Positions 38,907 through 47,768 of a stretch of 64,000 nucleotides of DNA are shown piece after piece. The number at the start of each line of letters is the position of its first letter. Position 1 is the stretch's first letter. The stretch covers positions 1,860,001 to 1,924,000 of the forward strand of contig CAWIKR010000003.1 of assembly GCA_963836775.1 (NCBI GenBank), written 5' to 3'. The stretch is from DASQPR01 sp963836775 (GTDB taxonomy: Bacteria > Actinomycetota > Actinomycetes > Mycobacteriales > Micromonosporaceae). The notes under the pieces are model-generated. The model was not told where the DNA came from, ran no database searches, and saw only the letters and a list, made by a program, of their open reading frames with translations. Made by a program: the position numbers and the translations under genes.

Positions 38907-40305
38907 ATGTCGCGTACGAAGAAGTTCATCGCCGCCGCGTCGGCGATTCCGCTCGCCGCCCTCGGCTTCCTGATCAGCACCGGCCAGCCGGCTGCGGCAG
39001 CGGCCAATCCCGGACCCGGTTTCCCGGCCCACTACGCCGCGCCCTATGCGGAGATGTGGAACTCGCCGTAACAGCCTGATGAACGCCTACAACGCCACCG
39101 GCAACAAGTACTACACGCTGGCGTTCGTCATCAGCGACGGCAGTTGCAACGCCACCATCAACGGCGACACCAACATCGCCGACGCCGGCTGGAACAGCGG
39201 CCATCAACAACCTGCGTGCCGTCGGCGGCGACGTGATCGCGTCGTTCGGTGGCGCGTCCGGCACCGAGATCGGTCAGGCCTGCACGTCGGTGTCGTCGCT
39301 GCAGGCGCAGTACAAGCGGGTCATCGACCAGATGAACCTGACCCGGATCGACCTCGACATCGAAGGCGCGCCGCTGGACGACACGGCCGCCAACGACCGG
39401 CGCAATCAGGCCCTGGCCAACCTGCAAACAGCAGTACGCGGCCGCCGGCAAGACGCTGTCGGTCGACTACACCCTGCCGGTCGACCCGACCGGTCTGCTG
39501 GGCGACTCGCTGAGCCTGCTCAACAACGCCAAGAGCCACAACCTCAACGTCAACCTGGTCAACATCATGACGATGGACTACGGACCCACCCTGGACATGG
39601 GTGCGGCCGCCATCCAGGCCGCCAACGCGCTGCACAGCCAGCTCGGCCAGATCTGGACGACGAAGACGTCGGCGCAACTCTGGGCGATGGAAGGCAACAC
39701 CCCGATGATCGGCGTCAACGACTCCAGCAACGAGGTGTTCACCACCGGCAATGCCAGCAGCCTGGAGAGCTTCGCAGCCACTAACGGCATCCAGGAGCTG
39801 GCGTTCTGGGCGCTGGGCCGGGACAACCAGGGCTCCAGCGGCACGCCGCAGAGCAACTACCAGTTCACCACCATCTTCAAGGCGATCACCGGCGGAACCG
39901 GTGGTGGCGGCGGAGGCGGCGGCGGCGGCGCCACCCCGATTCACGGGTACGGCGGCAAGTGCGTCGACGTCGCCTCGGCGAACAGCGCCAACGGTACGGC
40001 GATCCAGCTGTGGACCTGCAACGGCACCAACGCCCAGCAGTGGACGCATGTCGGCAACACGTTCCAGGCCCTGGGCAAGTGCATGGACGTCACCGCGGCC
40101 GGCACCGCCAACGGCACCAAGGTGCAGCTCTACGACTGCAATGGCACCGGCGCCCAGGCCTGGACGCAGGGCGCCAACGGCAGCCTGGTGAACACCAACT
40201 CCGGCAAGTGCCTGGACGCCACCGGCCCAGTCATCGGCCGACGGCACCCGGCTGCAGATCTGGTCCTGCGCCGGCAGTGCCAACCAGAGCTGGACGATCG
40301 GCTAG
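38907..40305 (+). pseudogene. secreted GH18 chitinase with C-terminal ricin-type (CBM13) domain, broken by four +1 frameshifts
   Basis: ATG preceded by AGGAGGAA and followed by a signal peptide (MSRTKKFIAAASAIPLAALG...AAAA). The GH18 core carries VIASFGGASG and the catalytic DLDIEGA motif (Glu as acid), then VNIMTMDYG. A Gly-rich linker leads to a ricin-B lectin domain (GKCVDVASANSANG, GKCMDV, GKCLDA with QxW-type repeats). Single extra bases near 39069, 39199, 39427 and 40229 break the frame; the first creates a TAA after only 54 codons. Removing all four gives one continuous protein of about 464 residues ending SANQSWTIG at the TAG 40303-40305. It would hydrolyse chitin outside the cell. 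Confidence 0.85.
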
Positions 40306-40313
40306 GCGGAGAG

Positions 40314-42548
40314 ATGACAACAGCAGTACGCGCACGCCGGCGTACCGCGGTCCTGGCGAGCGCGGCGATCGCCGCGCTCGCCGGGGCCGTGCTGACCGTG
40401 ACCCTGACGTCACCGGTCAGCGCCGCCACACCACCGCCGGTCACATCCGGCTCCACCTACACCGTCGTCAACCTGAACAGCGGCAAGTGTGTCGACGCCC
40501 GCGCCGCGGGCACCGGCAACGGGACCGCCGTCCAGCAGTACGCCTGCAACGGCACCACCGCGCAGAACTGGGTGTTCACCGCGACCAGCGGCGGCTACTT
40601 CCAGGTCGGCACGGCCAACGCCAGTGCGCAGGTGTGGGATGACACCAACGTCTCACCCAACGACAGTTCGCCGATCCAGCTGTGGCTCTACGGCGGCGGC
40701 ACCAACCAGCAGTGGCTGCCGGTCGCTGAGGCCAGCGGCACCTTCCACCTGGTCAACCGGTTCAGCGGCAAGTGCCTGGACGTGCCGAGCGCGTCCACCG
40801 CGGACAGCGTGCAGCTGCAGCAGTACGCCTGCAACGGCACCGGCGCGCAGTCGTTCTCGCTGAACATCCTGGGCGGCGGCAGCACCACGCCGCCGGGCAA
40901 CCCGAACAACCCGGACCTCGGCCCGAACGTCAAGATCTTCGACCCGTCGATGTCGAGCGCGTCGATCCAGAGCACGCTCGACAGCATCGACAACGCCCAG
41001 CAGTCCAACCAGTTCGGCACCGAGCGCTACGCCCTGTTGTTCAAGCCGGGCACCTACAACAACAGCGTCGAGGTCGGCTACTACACCCAGGTCCTCGGGC
41101 TGGGCCTGTCGCCGAACGACACCGTCATCAACGGCGGTGGCGTCACCGCCGACGCCCAGTGGTTCGGTGGCAACGCCACCCAGAACTTCTGGCGCTCGGT
41201 GGAGAACCTGACCGATCACCCGTCGTCCGGCACGGTCAAGTACGCGGTCTCCCAGGCCTCGCCGATGCGCCGCGTGCATGTGCAGGGCGGCATGGTCCTG
41301 GACGACAACGGCGGCTGGTCCAGCGGCGGATTCCTCGCCGACTCGGTCGTCGACGGCCAGGTCAACTCGGGCAGCCAGCAGCAGTGGTTGTCGCGCAACG
41401 ACGCGTTCGGCAGCTGGACCGGCTCCAACTGGAACATGGTGTTCGTCGGTGACACGCACGCGCCGGCGCAGAGCTGGCCGACCCCGCCCGACACCACGGT
41501 CGGCTCGACGCCGGTGGTGGCCGAGAAGCCGTTCCTCTACGTCGATTCCACTGGTGCCTACCGGGTGTTCGTCCCGGGTCTGCGTACCAATTCCTCGGCC
41601 ACCACCTGGGCCGGCGGATCGGCGCCGGGCACGTCCCTGCCGATCAGCCAGTTCTATGTGGCCAAGCCCAGCGACACCGCGGCGTCCATCAACGCGGCGC
41701 TGAGCAGCGGTCTGAACCTGCTGCTGACGCCGGGCATCTACCACCTGACCAGCCCGATCCAGGTCAACCGTGCCGACACGGTGGTGCTCGGCATCGGCCT
41801 GGCCACGCTCGAGGCGGACAACGGGACCGTCGCGATGCAGACCGCCGACGTCAACGGGATCCGGATCGCCGGCATCCTGCTGGACGCCGGCACCACCAAC
41901 TCGCCGATCCTGCTGCAGGTGGGACCGACCGGTTCGACCGCCGACCACTCGGCGGACCCGACCATCCTCTACGACGTGTTCGCCCGGATCGGCGGCGCGG
42001 CGGTCGGCAAGGCCACGGTCAGCGTGCAGATCAACAGCAACAACGTGATCGGCGACGACCTCTGGCTGTGGCGGGCAGACCACACCTACGGCGTGGGCTG
42101 GACCTCGAACACGGCGCAGAACGGTTTGGTCGTCAACGGTGCCAACGTGACCATGTACGGCCTCTTCGCCGAGCACTACCAGCAGTACAACGTGGTGTGG
42201 AACGCCAACGGCGGTCGCACCTACTTCTTCCAGAACGAGCTTCCTTACGACGTGCCGAACCAGTCCAGCTGGATGAACGGCAGCACCCGCGGATACGCCG
42301 CCTACAAGGTGGCCGACTCGGTCACCACGCATGAGGCGTGGGGCGTGGGCAGCTACTGCTACTTCAGCACGAACTCGGCGGTGGTCGCGGACCACTCGTT
42401 CGAAGTGCCGCAGACCGCCGGGGTCAAGTTCCACGACCTGGTGACGGTCTCGCTCGGCGGCACCGGCACCATCGCCCACATCATCAACACCTCCGGCGGG
42501 CCGTCCAACTCGGCGAACAACGTCGCCAAGCTGACGTCCTACCCATAA
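40314..42548 (+). CDS. secreted ricin-domain protein with right-handed beta-helix (pectate-lyase-like) catalytic region
   Basis: 744 residues. A Tat/Sec-type signal (TTAVRARRRTAVLASAAI...SPVSA) leads to a ricin-B lectin domain (SGKCVDARAAGTGNGTAVQQ, two cysteine pairs), residues about 40-180. The rest is a long repetitive Asn/Gly-rich region with NNSVEVGYYTQVLGLGLSPN and INAALSSGLNLLLTPGIYHL, typical of pectate-lyase-superfamily parallel beta-helices and GH55-like enzymes. ATG at 40314 follows GGCGGAGAG, eight bases after the chitinase stop, so both are one operon. The likely substrate is a plant or fungal polysaccharide; the exact activity is unknown. Confidence 0.82.
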   Translation: MTTAVRARRRTAVLASAAIAALAGAVLTVTLTSPVSAATPPPVTSGSTYTVVNLNSGKCVDARAAGTGNGTAVQQYACNGTTAQNWVFTATSGGYFQVGTANASAQVWDDTNVSPNDSSPIQLWLYGGGTNQQWLPVAEASGTFHLVNRFSGKCLDVPSASTADSVQLQQYACNGTGAQSFSLNILGGGSTTPPGNPNNPDLGPNVKIFDPSMSSASIQSTLDSIDNAQQSNQFGTERYALLFKPGTYNNSVEVGYYTQVLGLGLSPNDTVINGGGVTADAQWFGGNATQNFWRSVENLTDHPSSGTVKYAVSQASPMRRVHVQGGMVLDDNGGWSSGGFLADSVVDGQVNSGSQQQWLSRNDAFGSWTGSNWNMVFVGDTHAPAQSWPTPPDTTVGSTPVVAEKPFLYVDSTGAYRVFVPGLRTNSSATTWAGGSAPGTSLPISQFYVAKPSDTAASINAALSSGLNLLLTPGIYHLTSPIQVNRADTVVLGIGLATLEADNGTVAMQTADVNGIRIAGILLDAGTTNSPILLQVGPTGSTADHSADPTILYDVFARIGGAAVGKATVSVQINSNNVIGDDLWLWRADHTYGVGWTSNTAQNGLVVNGANVTMYGLFAEHYQQYNVVWNANGGRTYFFQNELPYDVPNQSSWMNGSTRGYAAYKVADSVTTHEAWGVGSYCYFSTNSAVVADHSFEVPQTAGVKFHDLVTVSLGGTGTIAHIINTSGGPSNSANNVAKLTSYP

Positions 42549-42567
42549 CCGGCAACACCAATCGGCG

Positions 42568-42591
42568 GGGCGCGGTCCGAGGACCGCGCCC
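42568..42591 (+). terminator. hairpin terminator after the beta-helix gene
   Basis: GGGCGCGGTCC at 42568-42578 pairs perfectly with GGACCGCGCCC at 42581-42591 around a two-base loop. It lies 20 bases past the stop codon and 17 bases before the methyltransferase ATG. No T-tract is present. Confidence 0.6.
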
Positions 42592-42607
42592 TCGTCATAA
42601 TCAGGGC

Positions 42608-43204
42608 ATGACGGTACGCGGATCCGACCGCTTCGAAGGCGCCTACGACGGGACTCCACCGTGGGACATCGGCCGCCCGCAGCAGGCCTTCCTCGACACC
42701 GCCGGCACCTGGTCCGGGCACGTGCTCGACTCCGGCTGCGGCACCGGCGAGCTGGCGATGGCCGCCGCGGCCCGCGGCCTGCGGGCGACCGGAGTCGACG
42801 GTGCGGCCAGCGCCATCGCGATCGCGGGTTCGCGGGCGGCCGAACGCGGGCTCGAGGTCGAGTTCCTCGTCGGTGACGTGTTGCGGCTCGGCGCGATCGG
42901 GCACGCGTACGACCTGATTTTCGATTCTGGTGTCTTTCACACCTTCGAGGCCGATGAGCGACCGCTCTATGTGCAGAGCCTGACCGAGGTGACGAATCCC
43001 GGCGGCCGCCTGCTGCTGCTGTGTTTCAGTGACGAGCAGGCCGGCGACTGGGGGCCGTTCCGGATCAGCCGCGACGAGTTGACCGCCGCGTTCGCCGACG
43101 GCTGGCGGATCGAGTCGATCGACCCGGCGACGTTCGTGCTGGAGCCGGCGTCCGGGTCGCCGCCCACGGCCCGCGCCTGGTTTGCCCAGATGTCCCGCCA
43201 GTGA
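42608..43204 (+). CDS. class I SAM-dependent methyltransferase
   Basis: 198 residues with the Rossmann-type methyltransferase motifs: motif I VLDSGCGTGELAMA (SAM binding), acidic residue in ATGVDGAASAI, motif II-like YDLIFDSGVFHTF, and motif III PGGRLLLLCFSD. The small size and the opening DRFEGAYDGTPPWDIGRPQQ are typical of TPMT/UbiE-like small-molecule methyltransferases. The substrate is unknown. It lies between two strong hairpins and is probably transcribed on its own. Confidence 0.88.
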   Translation: MTVRGSDRFEGAYDGTPPWDIGRPQQAFLDTAGTWSGHVLDSGCGTGELAMAAAARGLRATGVDGAASAIAIAGSRAAERGLEVEFLVGDVLRLGAIGHAYDLIFDSGVFHTFEADERPLYVQSLTEVTNPGGRLLLLCFSDEQAGDWGPFRISRDELTAAFADGWRIESIDPATFVLEPASGSPPTARAWFAQMSRQ

Positions 43205-43235
43205 ACACACCAGCCGGGCATTCGTTGCGTGAACA

Positions 43236-43270
43236 CACCGGCCCGGCACCCTTGGAGTGCCGGGCCGGTG
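43236..43270. terminator. bidirectional terminator between convergent genes
   Basis: A perfect 14-bp stem (CACCGGCCCGGCAC, 43236-43249, with 43257-43270) encloses a 7-base loop. It lies between the methyltransferase stop at 43204 and the dioxygenase stop at 43336, and can serve both strands. Confidence 0.75.
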
Positions 43271-43290
43271 CTTGATGCGGTGTTACGGGA

Positions 43291-43333
43291 AGCCGTTTGT
43301 TCTCCGGGAGCCGTTTGTTCTCCGGGAGCCGTT
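43291..43333. repeat. 18-bp tandem repeat
   Basis: AGCCGTTTGTTCTCCGGG is present twice in full (43291-43308 and 43309-43326), followed by a third partial copy. It ends just before the dioxygenase stop codon. Confidence 0.7.
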
Positions 43334-43335
43334 GC

Positions 43336-44274
43336 CTACGGGATCAGGAACGGGAACGAGCCGTCCAGGTAGCCGCTGTCCGTCAGGTGACCGTAGAGCG
43401 GCGTGGTGGCGGGGTAGTGGCCCCATGCGTGGTCGCCGACGATCTCGCCGGGCGCGGCCAGCGGCGCGCCGAGCAGCTGCTTCTGCACCGGCGTGAAGGT
43501 GTCGTAGGCCGCCGAGGCGAACAGCGCGGTGTTGTCGTCGCGGCTGACGCCCCAGCGGTGCGAGTAGGCGAAGAACATGCCCTTGCGGGTGATCGGCGAG
43601 TAGTTGTCGGTGCGGGTGTGCCACAGCCGCCGGTCGAAGAAGACCACGTCACCGGGCGCGGCGGTGATCTGCGTGGCGCCCTCCGGATCCGGCCATTGGA
43701 TGTCCCGCCGCGGCGGGCCGTCGATCCGGTTGGTGAGGTGGCTGCCCGGCACCACGGTGAAGTTGCCGCGACCGGTCTCGGTGAGGTCAGTGAGCCAGTA
43801 GGCGAGCTTCACCGACAGGCGGGGCCGCGGGTTGGACTCGATCTCCCGGTTCTGCCGGCCGCCGTCCTGGTGCCACTCGAAGCTGAACGGCTTCTGGTGC
43901 TTGATCTCCGGGTGCACATCGAGGTGCGAGTGGTAGATGTGCACGTTCCAGCCGAGGATCGACCAGATCAGGCCGAACGTCCTCGGGTGGTTGATCAGGC
44001 CCACCGCTTCCGGGCAGTTGGCCACCGCGTTCAGCCGGTGCATCGCCATGCCGGGCTGGACCGAGCCGGCGGAAACGCCGTCGTGGTAGACGCGGTCCAG
44101 AGCGGCCTCGTAGAACGCCACTTCGTCCGGCGTCAGGGCGCCGCGAATCACCAGATAGCCGTCGCGATCGAATTGTTCGCGCTGTTCGGCCGTCATTGGC
44201 GTGGAAACGGGGGCGTCTGCCGGTGCGATCACGGCTGCTGTGGAAACGGTGGAGTTCACCAGGGTGGTCGTCAT
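43336..44274 (-). CDS. phytanoyl-CoA dioxygenase (PhyH)-family Fe(II)/2-oxoglutarate oxygenase
   Basis: 312 residues. The facial triad is seen as HxD in FEWHQDGGR and the distal His in DRRLWHTRTDNYS, whose Arg would bind 2-oxoglutarate. The N-terminal FDRDGYLVIRGALTPDEVAFY is the classical PhyH opening. It would hydroxylate a small molecule; EctD-like or natural-product enzymes share this layout, and the substrate cannot be told. The ATG at 44274 follows GAGGTG. Upstream is an unusually AT-rich stretch to about 44480, likely its promoter. Confidence 0.88.
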   Translation of the reverse strand: MTTTLVNSTVSTAAVIAPADAPVSTPMTAEQREQFDRDGYLVIRGALTPDEVAFYEAALDRVYHDGVSAGSVQPGMAMHRLNAVANCPEAVGLINHPRTFGLIWSILGWNVHIYHSHLDVHPEIKHQKPFSFEWHQDGGRQNREIESNPRPRLSVKLAYWLTDLTETGRGNFTVVPGSHLTNRIDGPPRRDIQWPDPEGATQITAAPGDVVFFDRRLWHTRTDNYSPITRKGMFFAYSHRWGVSRDDNTALFASAAYDTFTPVQKQLLGAPLAAPGEIVGDHAWGHYPATTPLYGHLTDSGYLDGSFPFLIP

Positions 44275-44589
44275 ATGCACCTCATGAACTGAAAAGCCGA
44301 TACTCCAGTTGAAGAGAAATATCACGTGTGTACGGGCGGTTGTGGGAGGTTCCGTCAAGGTTCGTCGCGAATAGTCACTCGAAAGGCTTATCGGGGTTCT
44401 TTTCTCCTCCGAAGATCGCTTGGGCATGCCGCGAGGTTTGTCCGGCGCGGCGCCCTTCCTTGCTCTAATAACCGGTACGTATAGCGGCAGGTAACGGCAG
44501 GACATGCCCACTGCCGCCCGGACGCCGCCGGAAAACTGGACTCTGACTGCTGTGATCATGGCGCCCGGACAGCAATGAGAGTCCAGTTT

Positions 44590-44730
44590 TCGTGCGTCGG
44601 GCGTCGGGCGTCGTGCGCCGGTGCGCCGGTGCGTCGGTGCGTCGGGCGCCGGGCGCCGGGCGGTGGGCGCCGGGCGGTGGGCGCCGGGCGGTGGGCGCCA
44701 GGCGGTGGGCGCCGGGCGCGTGGCGGTTCT
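44590..44730. repeat. GC-rich short tandem array
   Basis: GGGCGCCGGGCGGT (14 bp) repeats about four times, preceded by shorter GTCGGGCGTCG/GTGCGCCG units. It gives long but meaningless Arg/Gly-rich open frames on both strands. Confidence 0.7.
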
Positions 44731-45015
44731 GCGGCGCGCCTCGTGTCGCCGGCTCCGGCCGCGGTTTCGTGGTGGTTGCGTCGGGATGAAGGAAAGTAAC
44801 GGGCGGTGAGTGCTGCGCCAGGGGTCGTTTCACCGCACTGAGTGCCCGTTGCTTTTCGCCGGCCGGTGAAACTCTGCCAAGATCTGCGATCTTGGTCGCC
44901 AGCATCGGCAGCAGCTAGTGCCGCCCGGCCCCGCTGGAGGGTCACGGCTTCCCGCCGTCTTCCTGCCCGCCCACAAGATCGCGACAACCGTGAGCTGAGG
45001 GCGGTCTCCTCGCCC

Positions 45016-45131
45016 GAGATCGCGACAGTAGTGAGCTGGTGGCTTTCGATTCGGTGGGACGGCGACCGTGAGCTCACGGCTGTCGCGATCTTGGGTGATG
45101 GCGCGACCGTGACCTCACGGTTGTCGCGATC
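45016..45131. repeat. 116-bp direct repeat, copy 1
   Basis: Identical to 45212-45327 across its length, with an 80-bp spacer. Inside, GATCGCGACAGTAGTGAG and two opposite-facing copies (CTCACGGCTGTCGCGATC and CTCACGGTTGTCGCGATC) make it able to fold into several hairpins. Confidence 0.85.
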
Positions 45132-45211
45132 TTGGTTGGTTGCGGTGCGGCGGGCGATGAGACCCCGCGGCCCGGCGTCGAAGATCGCGACGTCCGCGGA
45201 CCGGTGGCAGT

Positions 45212-45327
45212 GAGATCGCGACAGTAGTGAGCTGGTGGCTTTCGATTCGGTGGGACGGCGACCGTGAGCTCACGGCTGTCGCGATCTTGGGTGATGGCGC
45301 GACCGTGACCTCACGGTTGTCGCGATC
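45212..45327. repeat. 116-bp direct repeat, copy 2
   Basis: Exact second copy of 45016-45131. The spacer and the flank at 44980 also carry single GATCGCGAC motifs, so the array contains about nine such motifs in both orientations. Confidence 0.85.
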
Positions 45328-45384
45328 ACGGCCGCCACAACTGCCGTGAGTCCGCGAACGCCGCGACCACGGGACGCGGCCCGC

Positions 45385-45549
45385 CGCGCCACCCGCAACC
45401 CAGCCCCGACACCGATTGCTCCGCGCACCGCGGGCTCGCCGTCGGTCTCGATCGGGACGGCCGGCGGGTCGCGCCACCCACAACCCCGCCCCGGCCGATT
45501 GCTCAGCGCACCGCGGGCTCGCTATCGGTCTCGATCGGGACGGCCGGCG
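45385..45549. repeat. imperfect tandem duplication of the efflux gene 3' end
   Basis: Copy A (45385-45466) and copy B (45470-45549) align with a period of about 85 bp at high identity. Copy B contains the last 15 or so codons and stop of the MFS gene; copy A lies downstream of the stop. Confidence 0.65.
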
Positions 45550-47209
45550 CCGGAATCTCCGCATGCACGTAGCGCCGGCCGCGCAACGCCGACGCGATCG
45601 CGCCGAGCACCGCCATCGTCGCGGCGGCGCTGAACACCACCACCAGGCCGTGGTGGAACGGACCGCTGATCAGTTGCGGGAAGAACGTCTGTCCGGTGAG
45701 CTTGGCGGCGTTGCCGGCCGGCAGCGAGTGCAGCACGTCCGCGCCGACCAGGTGTTCCACCGGGTTGCTGCCGAGGAATGCCGCGAACAGTGTGCTCACC
45801 GGTGGCAGTCCGGCGATGTGGGCGGCCACATCGGTCGGCACGTCTTGAGCGGTCAGGCCGCCAGTAAGCGTCTGCGGCAACGCGCGCGCGAGCCCGGCAA
45901 TCATCAGCGAGAAGAAGATTCCGATGGACAGTGACGTGCCGGCGTTCTGGCAGGTGGCTCGCATACCCGAGGCGACACCGCGCCGCGACGGTGGGACGGC
46001 GCCCATGATGGCCGACGTGTTCGGGGCCGAGAACATGCCCTGGCCGATGCCGCTGATCAGCAGCAGCGCCGCGAACTCCGGATAGGCGAAGTTGACCGGC
46101 AGCAACATCAGGCCCACAAACGACGCGGCCACCAGCAGCAATCCACCGGTGGCGAATGCGCGAGCACCGAAGCGGTCCGACAAGTATCCGGAGGTCGGGC
46201 CGGCCAACAGGAAGCCTGCGGTCAGCGGAAGCATGTAGATGCCGGCCCACAGGGGCGTGTCGGCGAACGCGTAACCGTGCAGCGGCAACCAGATGCCCTG
46301 CAGCCAGATGATCAGCATGAACTGCAGTCCGCCGCGGGCGATCGCGATCAGCAGCGCCGCCAGATTGCCGGCCCAGAAGGCGCGCAATCTGAATAGGGCG
46401 ACGTCGAACATCGGCTGGGCGACCCGGGTCTCGATCAGCGCGAACGCGACCAACAGCAGGATGCCGGCGGTCAGCCCGCCGATCACCATGGGGTTGCTCC
46501 AACCGGTCGGGTGGCCGCCATAGGGCTGGATTCCGTAGGTCATCGAGGCAAGAATCAGCGCCGTCCCGAGCGCGAAGGTGACGTTGCCGAGCCAGTCCAC
46601 CTTGGGTCGAGCGGCCGCGACGGTTCCGGTCTCCCGCAGGCTCCGGTAGGACCAGATGGTTCCGACGACGCCGACCGGGACGCTGACCCAGAACACCGCG
46701 CGCCAGTCGATCGAGGCGAGCAGCCCACCGAGCACCAGGCCGAGAAACTGGCCGGCGAGCGCGGTGATCTGGTTGCAGCCCAGGGCCATGCCGCGCTGCG
46801 ACGCCGGGAAGGCGTCGGTGAGGATCGCCGCCGAGTTCGCCATCAGCATGGCGCCGCCGGTGGCCTGCACGATCCGCCAGGCGATCAGCCACCACGCACC
46901 GGCGGCGCCGTGGAACGGGTCGATCGACAGCGCCAGCGACGCCACGCTGAAGATGACAAACCCGAGGTTGTACATCCGGACCCGGCCGAACATGTCCCCG
47001 AGCCGGCCCAGCGCCACCACCAGGACCGCCGAGACCAGCAGGTAGCCGAGGATCATCCAGAGCAGGTAGCCGATGTTGGCCGGGGCCAGCGGGTCGAGTC
47101 CGATGCCACGGAAGATGGCCGGAAGCGAAATGATGACGATCGAGCCGTCGATCGCCGCCATGCCGGTGCCGAGGGTGGTGTTGGACAGCGCGACCCACTT
47201 GTAGCTCAC
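45503..47209 (-). CDS. MFS drug-efflux transporter, DHA2 (EmrB/QacA) family, 14 helices
   Basis: 568 residues with about 14 membrane helices. Motif A is seen as LGRLGDMFGRVRMY after helix 2, and the N-terminal GTGMAAIDGSIVIISLPAI matches motif D1 of DHA2 proton antiporters. A second motif A-like loop is GYLSDRFGARAFA. It would export drugs or endogenous metabolites. The GTG at 47209 overlaps the marR-like stop (GTGA), so regulator and pump are one transcript. The 3' end is partly duplicated downstream. Confidence 0.92.
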   Translation of the reverse strand: MSYKWVALSNTTLGTGMAAIDGSIVIISLPAIFRGIGLDPLAPANIGYLLWMILGYLLVSAVLVVALGRLGDMFGRVRMYNLGFVIFSVASLALSIDPFHGAAGAWWLIAWRIVQATGGAMLMANSAAILTDAFPASQRGMALGCNQITALAGQFLGLVLGGLLASIDWRAVFWVSVPVGVVGTIWSYRSLRETGTVAAARPKVDWLGNVTFALGTALILASMTYGIQPYGGHPTGWSNPMVIGGLTAGILLLVAFALIETRVAQPMFDVALFRLRAFWAGNLAALLIAIARGGLQFMLIIWLQGIWLPLHGYAFADTPLWAGIYMLPLTAGFLLAGPTSGYLSDRFGARAFATGGLLLVAASFVGLMLLPVNFAYPEFAALLLISGIGQGMFSAPNTSAIMGAVPPSRRGVASGMRATCQNAGTSLSIGIFFSLMIAGLARALPQTLTGGLTAQDVPTDVAAHIAGLPPVSTLFAAFLGSNPVEHLVGADVLHSLPAGNAAKLTGQTFFPQLISGPFHHGLVVVFSAAATMAVLGAIASALRGRRYVHAEIPAPAVPIETDSEPAVR

Positions 47210-47655
47210 AGACGATCCGCCAATCGGTCGAGCAGGGCGATGGTCTGCCGGATCTGCGTGCGCTCATCGGCGGTGAATTCGCTCAGCGCCCGTGTCATCA
47301 AGGCGGTCTTCACGCTGCGCCGGTGGCCGAGGGCGGCGCGGCCGGCCGGCGTCAATGCGATCAGTGCCCGGCGCCCGTCGGCCGGATCCGGCGACCGCGA
47401 CACCAGACCCTGGCTTTCGAGCGCCGCCAGCGTGGACGCCATGGCCTGGGGTTTGATCCGCTCGCCGAGCGCCAGCTCGGTCGGGGACGCGGTGGTCTCC
47501 CGGTCCAGCCGGGCCAGGACCGACGCCTCGGACAGGGTCAGATCGCCGGGAGTGTGAGCCTGCCGGAGCCGGCGGACGACCCGGGAGAGGGCCACGGTCA
47601 GATCGGTCGCCAGCTGCGCGCTGGCGGCGCGGGATGGTGCAGCGGTGCGTGCCAC
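47206..47655 (-). CDS. MarR-family transcriptional regulator
   Basis: 149 residues with the winged-helix MarR fold: LTLSEASVLARLDRETTASPTELA, recognition helix IKPQAMASTLAALESQGLV, and wing SRSPDPADGRRALIALTPAG. It lies directly before and overlaps the efflux gene, the classic ligand-responsive repressor arrangement. The GTG at 47655 lies only a few bases after a good -10 box, suggesting a leaderless mRNA. It probably represses its own promoter. Confidence 0.92.
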   Translation of the reverse strand: MARTAAPSRAASAQLATDLTVALSRVVRRLRQAHTPGDLTLSEASVLARLDRETTASPTELALGERIKPQAMASTLAALESQGLVSRSPDPADGRRALIALTPAGRAALGHRRSVKTALMTRALSEFTADERTQIRQTIALLDRLADRL

Positions 47656-47656
47656 A

Positions 47657-47692
47657 GATAGTTAAGTTAGGCTTATAAACCCAGATTGACAA
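47657..47692 (-). promoter_or_regulatory. promoter of the marR-MFS operon (leaderless)
   Basis: On the minus strand TTGTCA (47692-47687), a 17-base spacer and TAACTT (47669-47664) form a near-consensus promoter. The start codon is about 8 bases downstream of the -10 box. The imperfect palindrome TTAAGTTAGGCTTATAA overlaps the -10 and is a candidate MarR operator. Confidence 0.5.
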
Positions 47693-47768
47693 ACTGCGTC
47701 ACCCTCCAAGATCCAAAATTGGCGGTACGCGTATCCGCCGCAACGCCGGTGATGGCATGCTGGCGCTC

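Larger units (their letters stand above)
44275..45502. other. 1.2-kb gene-free region made of repeats
   Basis: No reading frame here shows protein-like composition. 44275-44550 is the upstream region of the dioxygenase gene. 44590-44730 is a GC-rich tandem array. 44970-45330 holds a 116-bp direct repeat and many copies of a GATCGCGACA motif in both orientations. 45385-45466 duplicates the 3' end of the adjacent efflux gene. Confidence 0.6.

Noticed and set aside
39060..40235. Programmed frameshifting as the cause of the chitinase breaks
   Set aside because: Four separate shifts in one gene, one giving a stop at codon 55, without slippery heptamers or shared downstream structure; sequence error or decay is simpler.
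40130..40320. Fusion of chitinase lectin domain to the beta-helix gene in one frame
   Set aside because: The join arises from the extra base near 40229. With it removed the chitinase ends at 40305, and the next gene has its own RBS and signal peptide.
40653..42659. 668-codon minus-strand frame opposite the beta-helix protein
   Set aside because: Shadow frame; the plus-strand product has a signal peptide and lectin domain, and this one has only Arg/Val/Gly-rich sequence.
44465..45213. Several open frames in the repeat block
   Set aside because: They read Arg/Ala/Pro-rich repeats in every frame, and follow tandem arrays rather than codon use.
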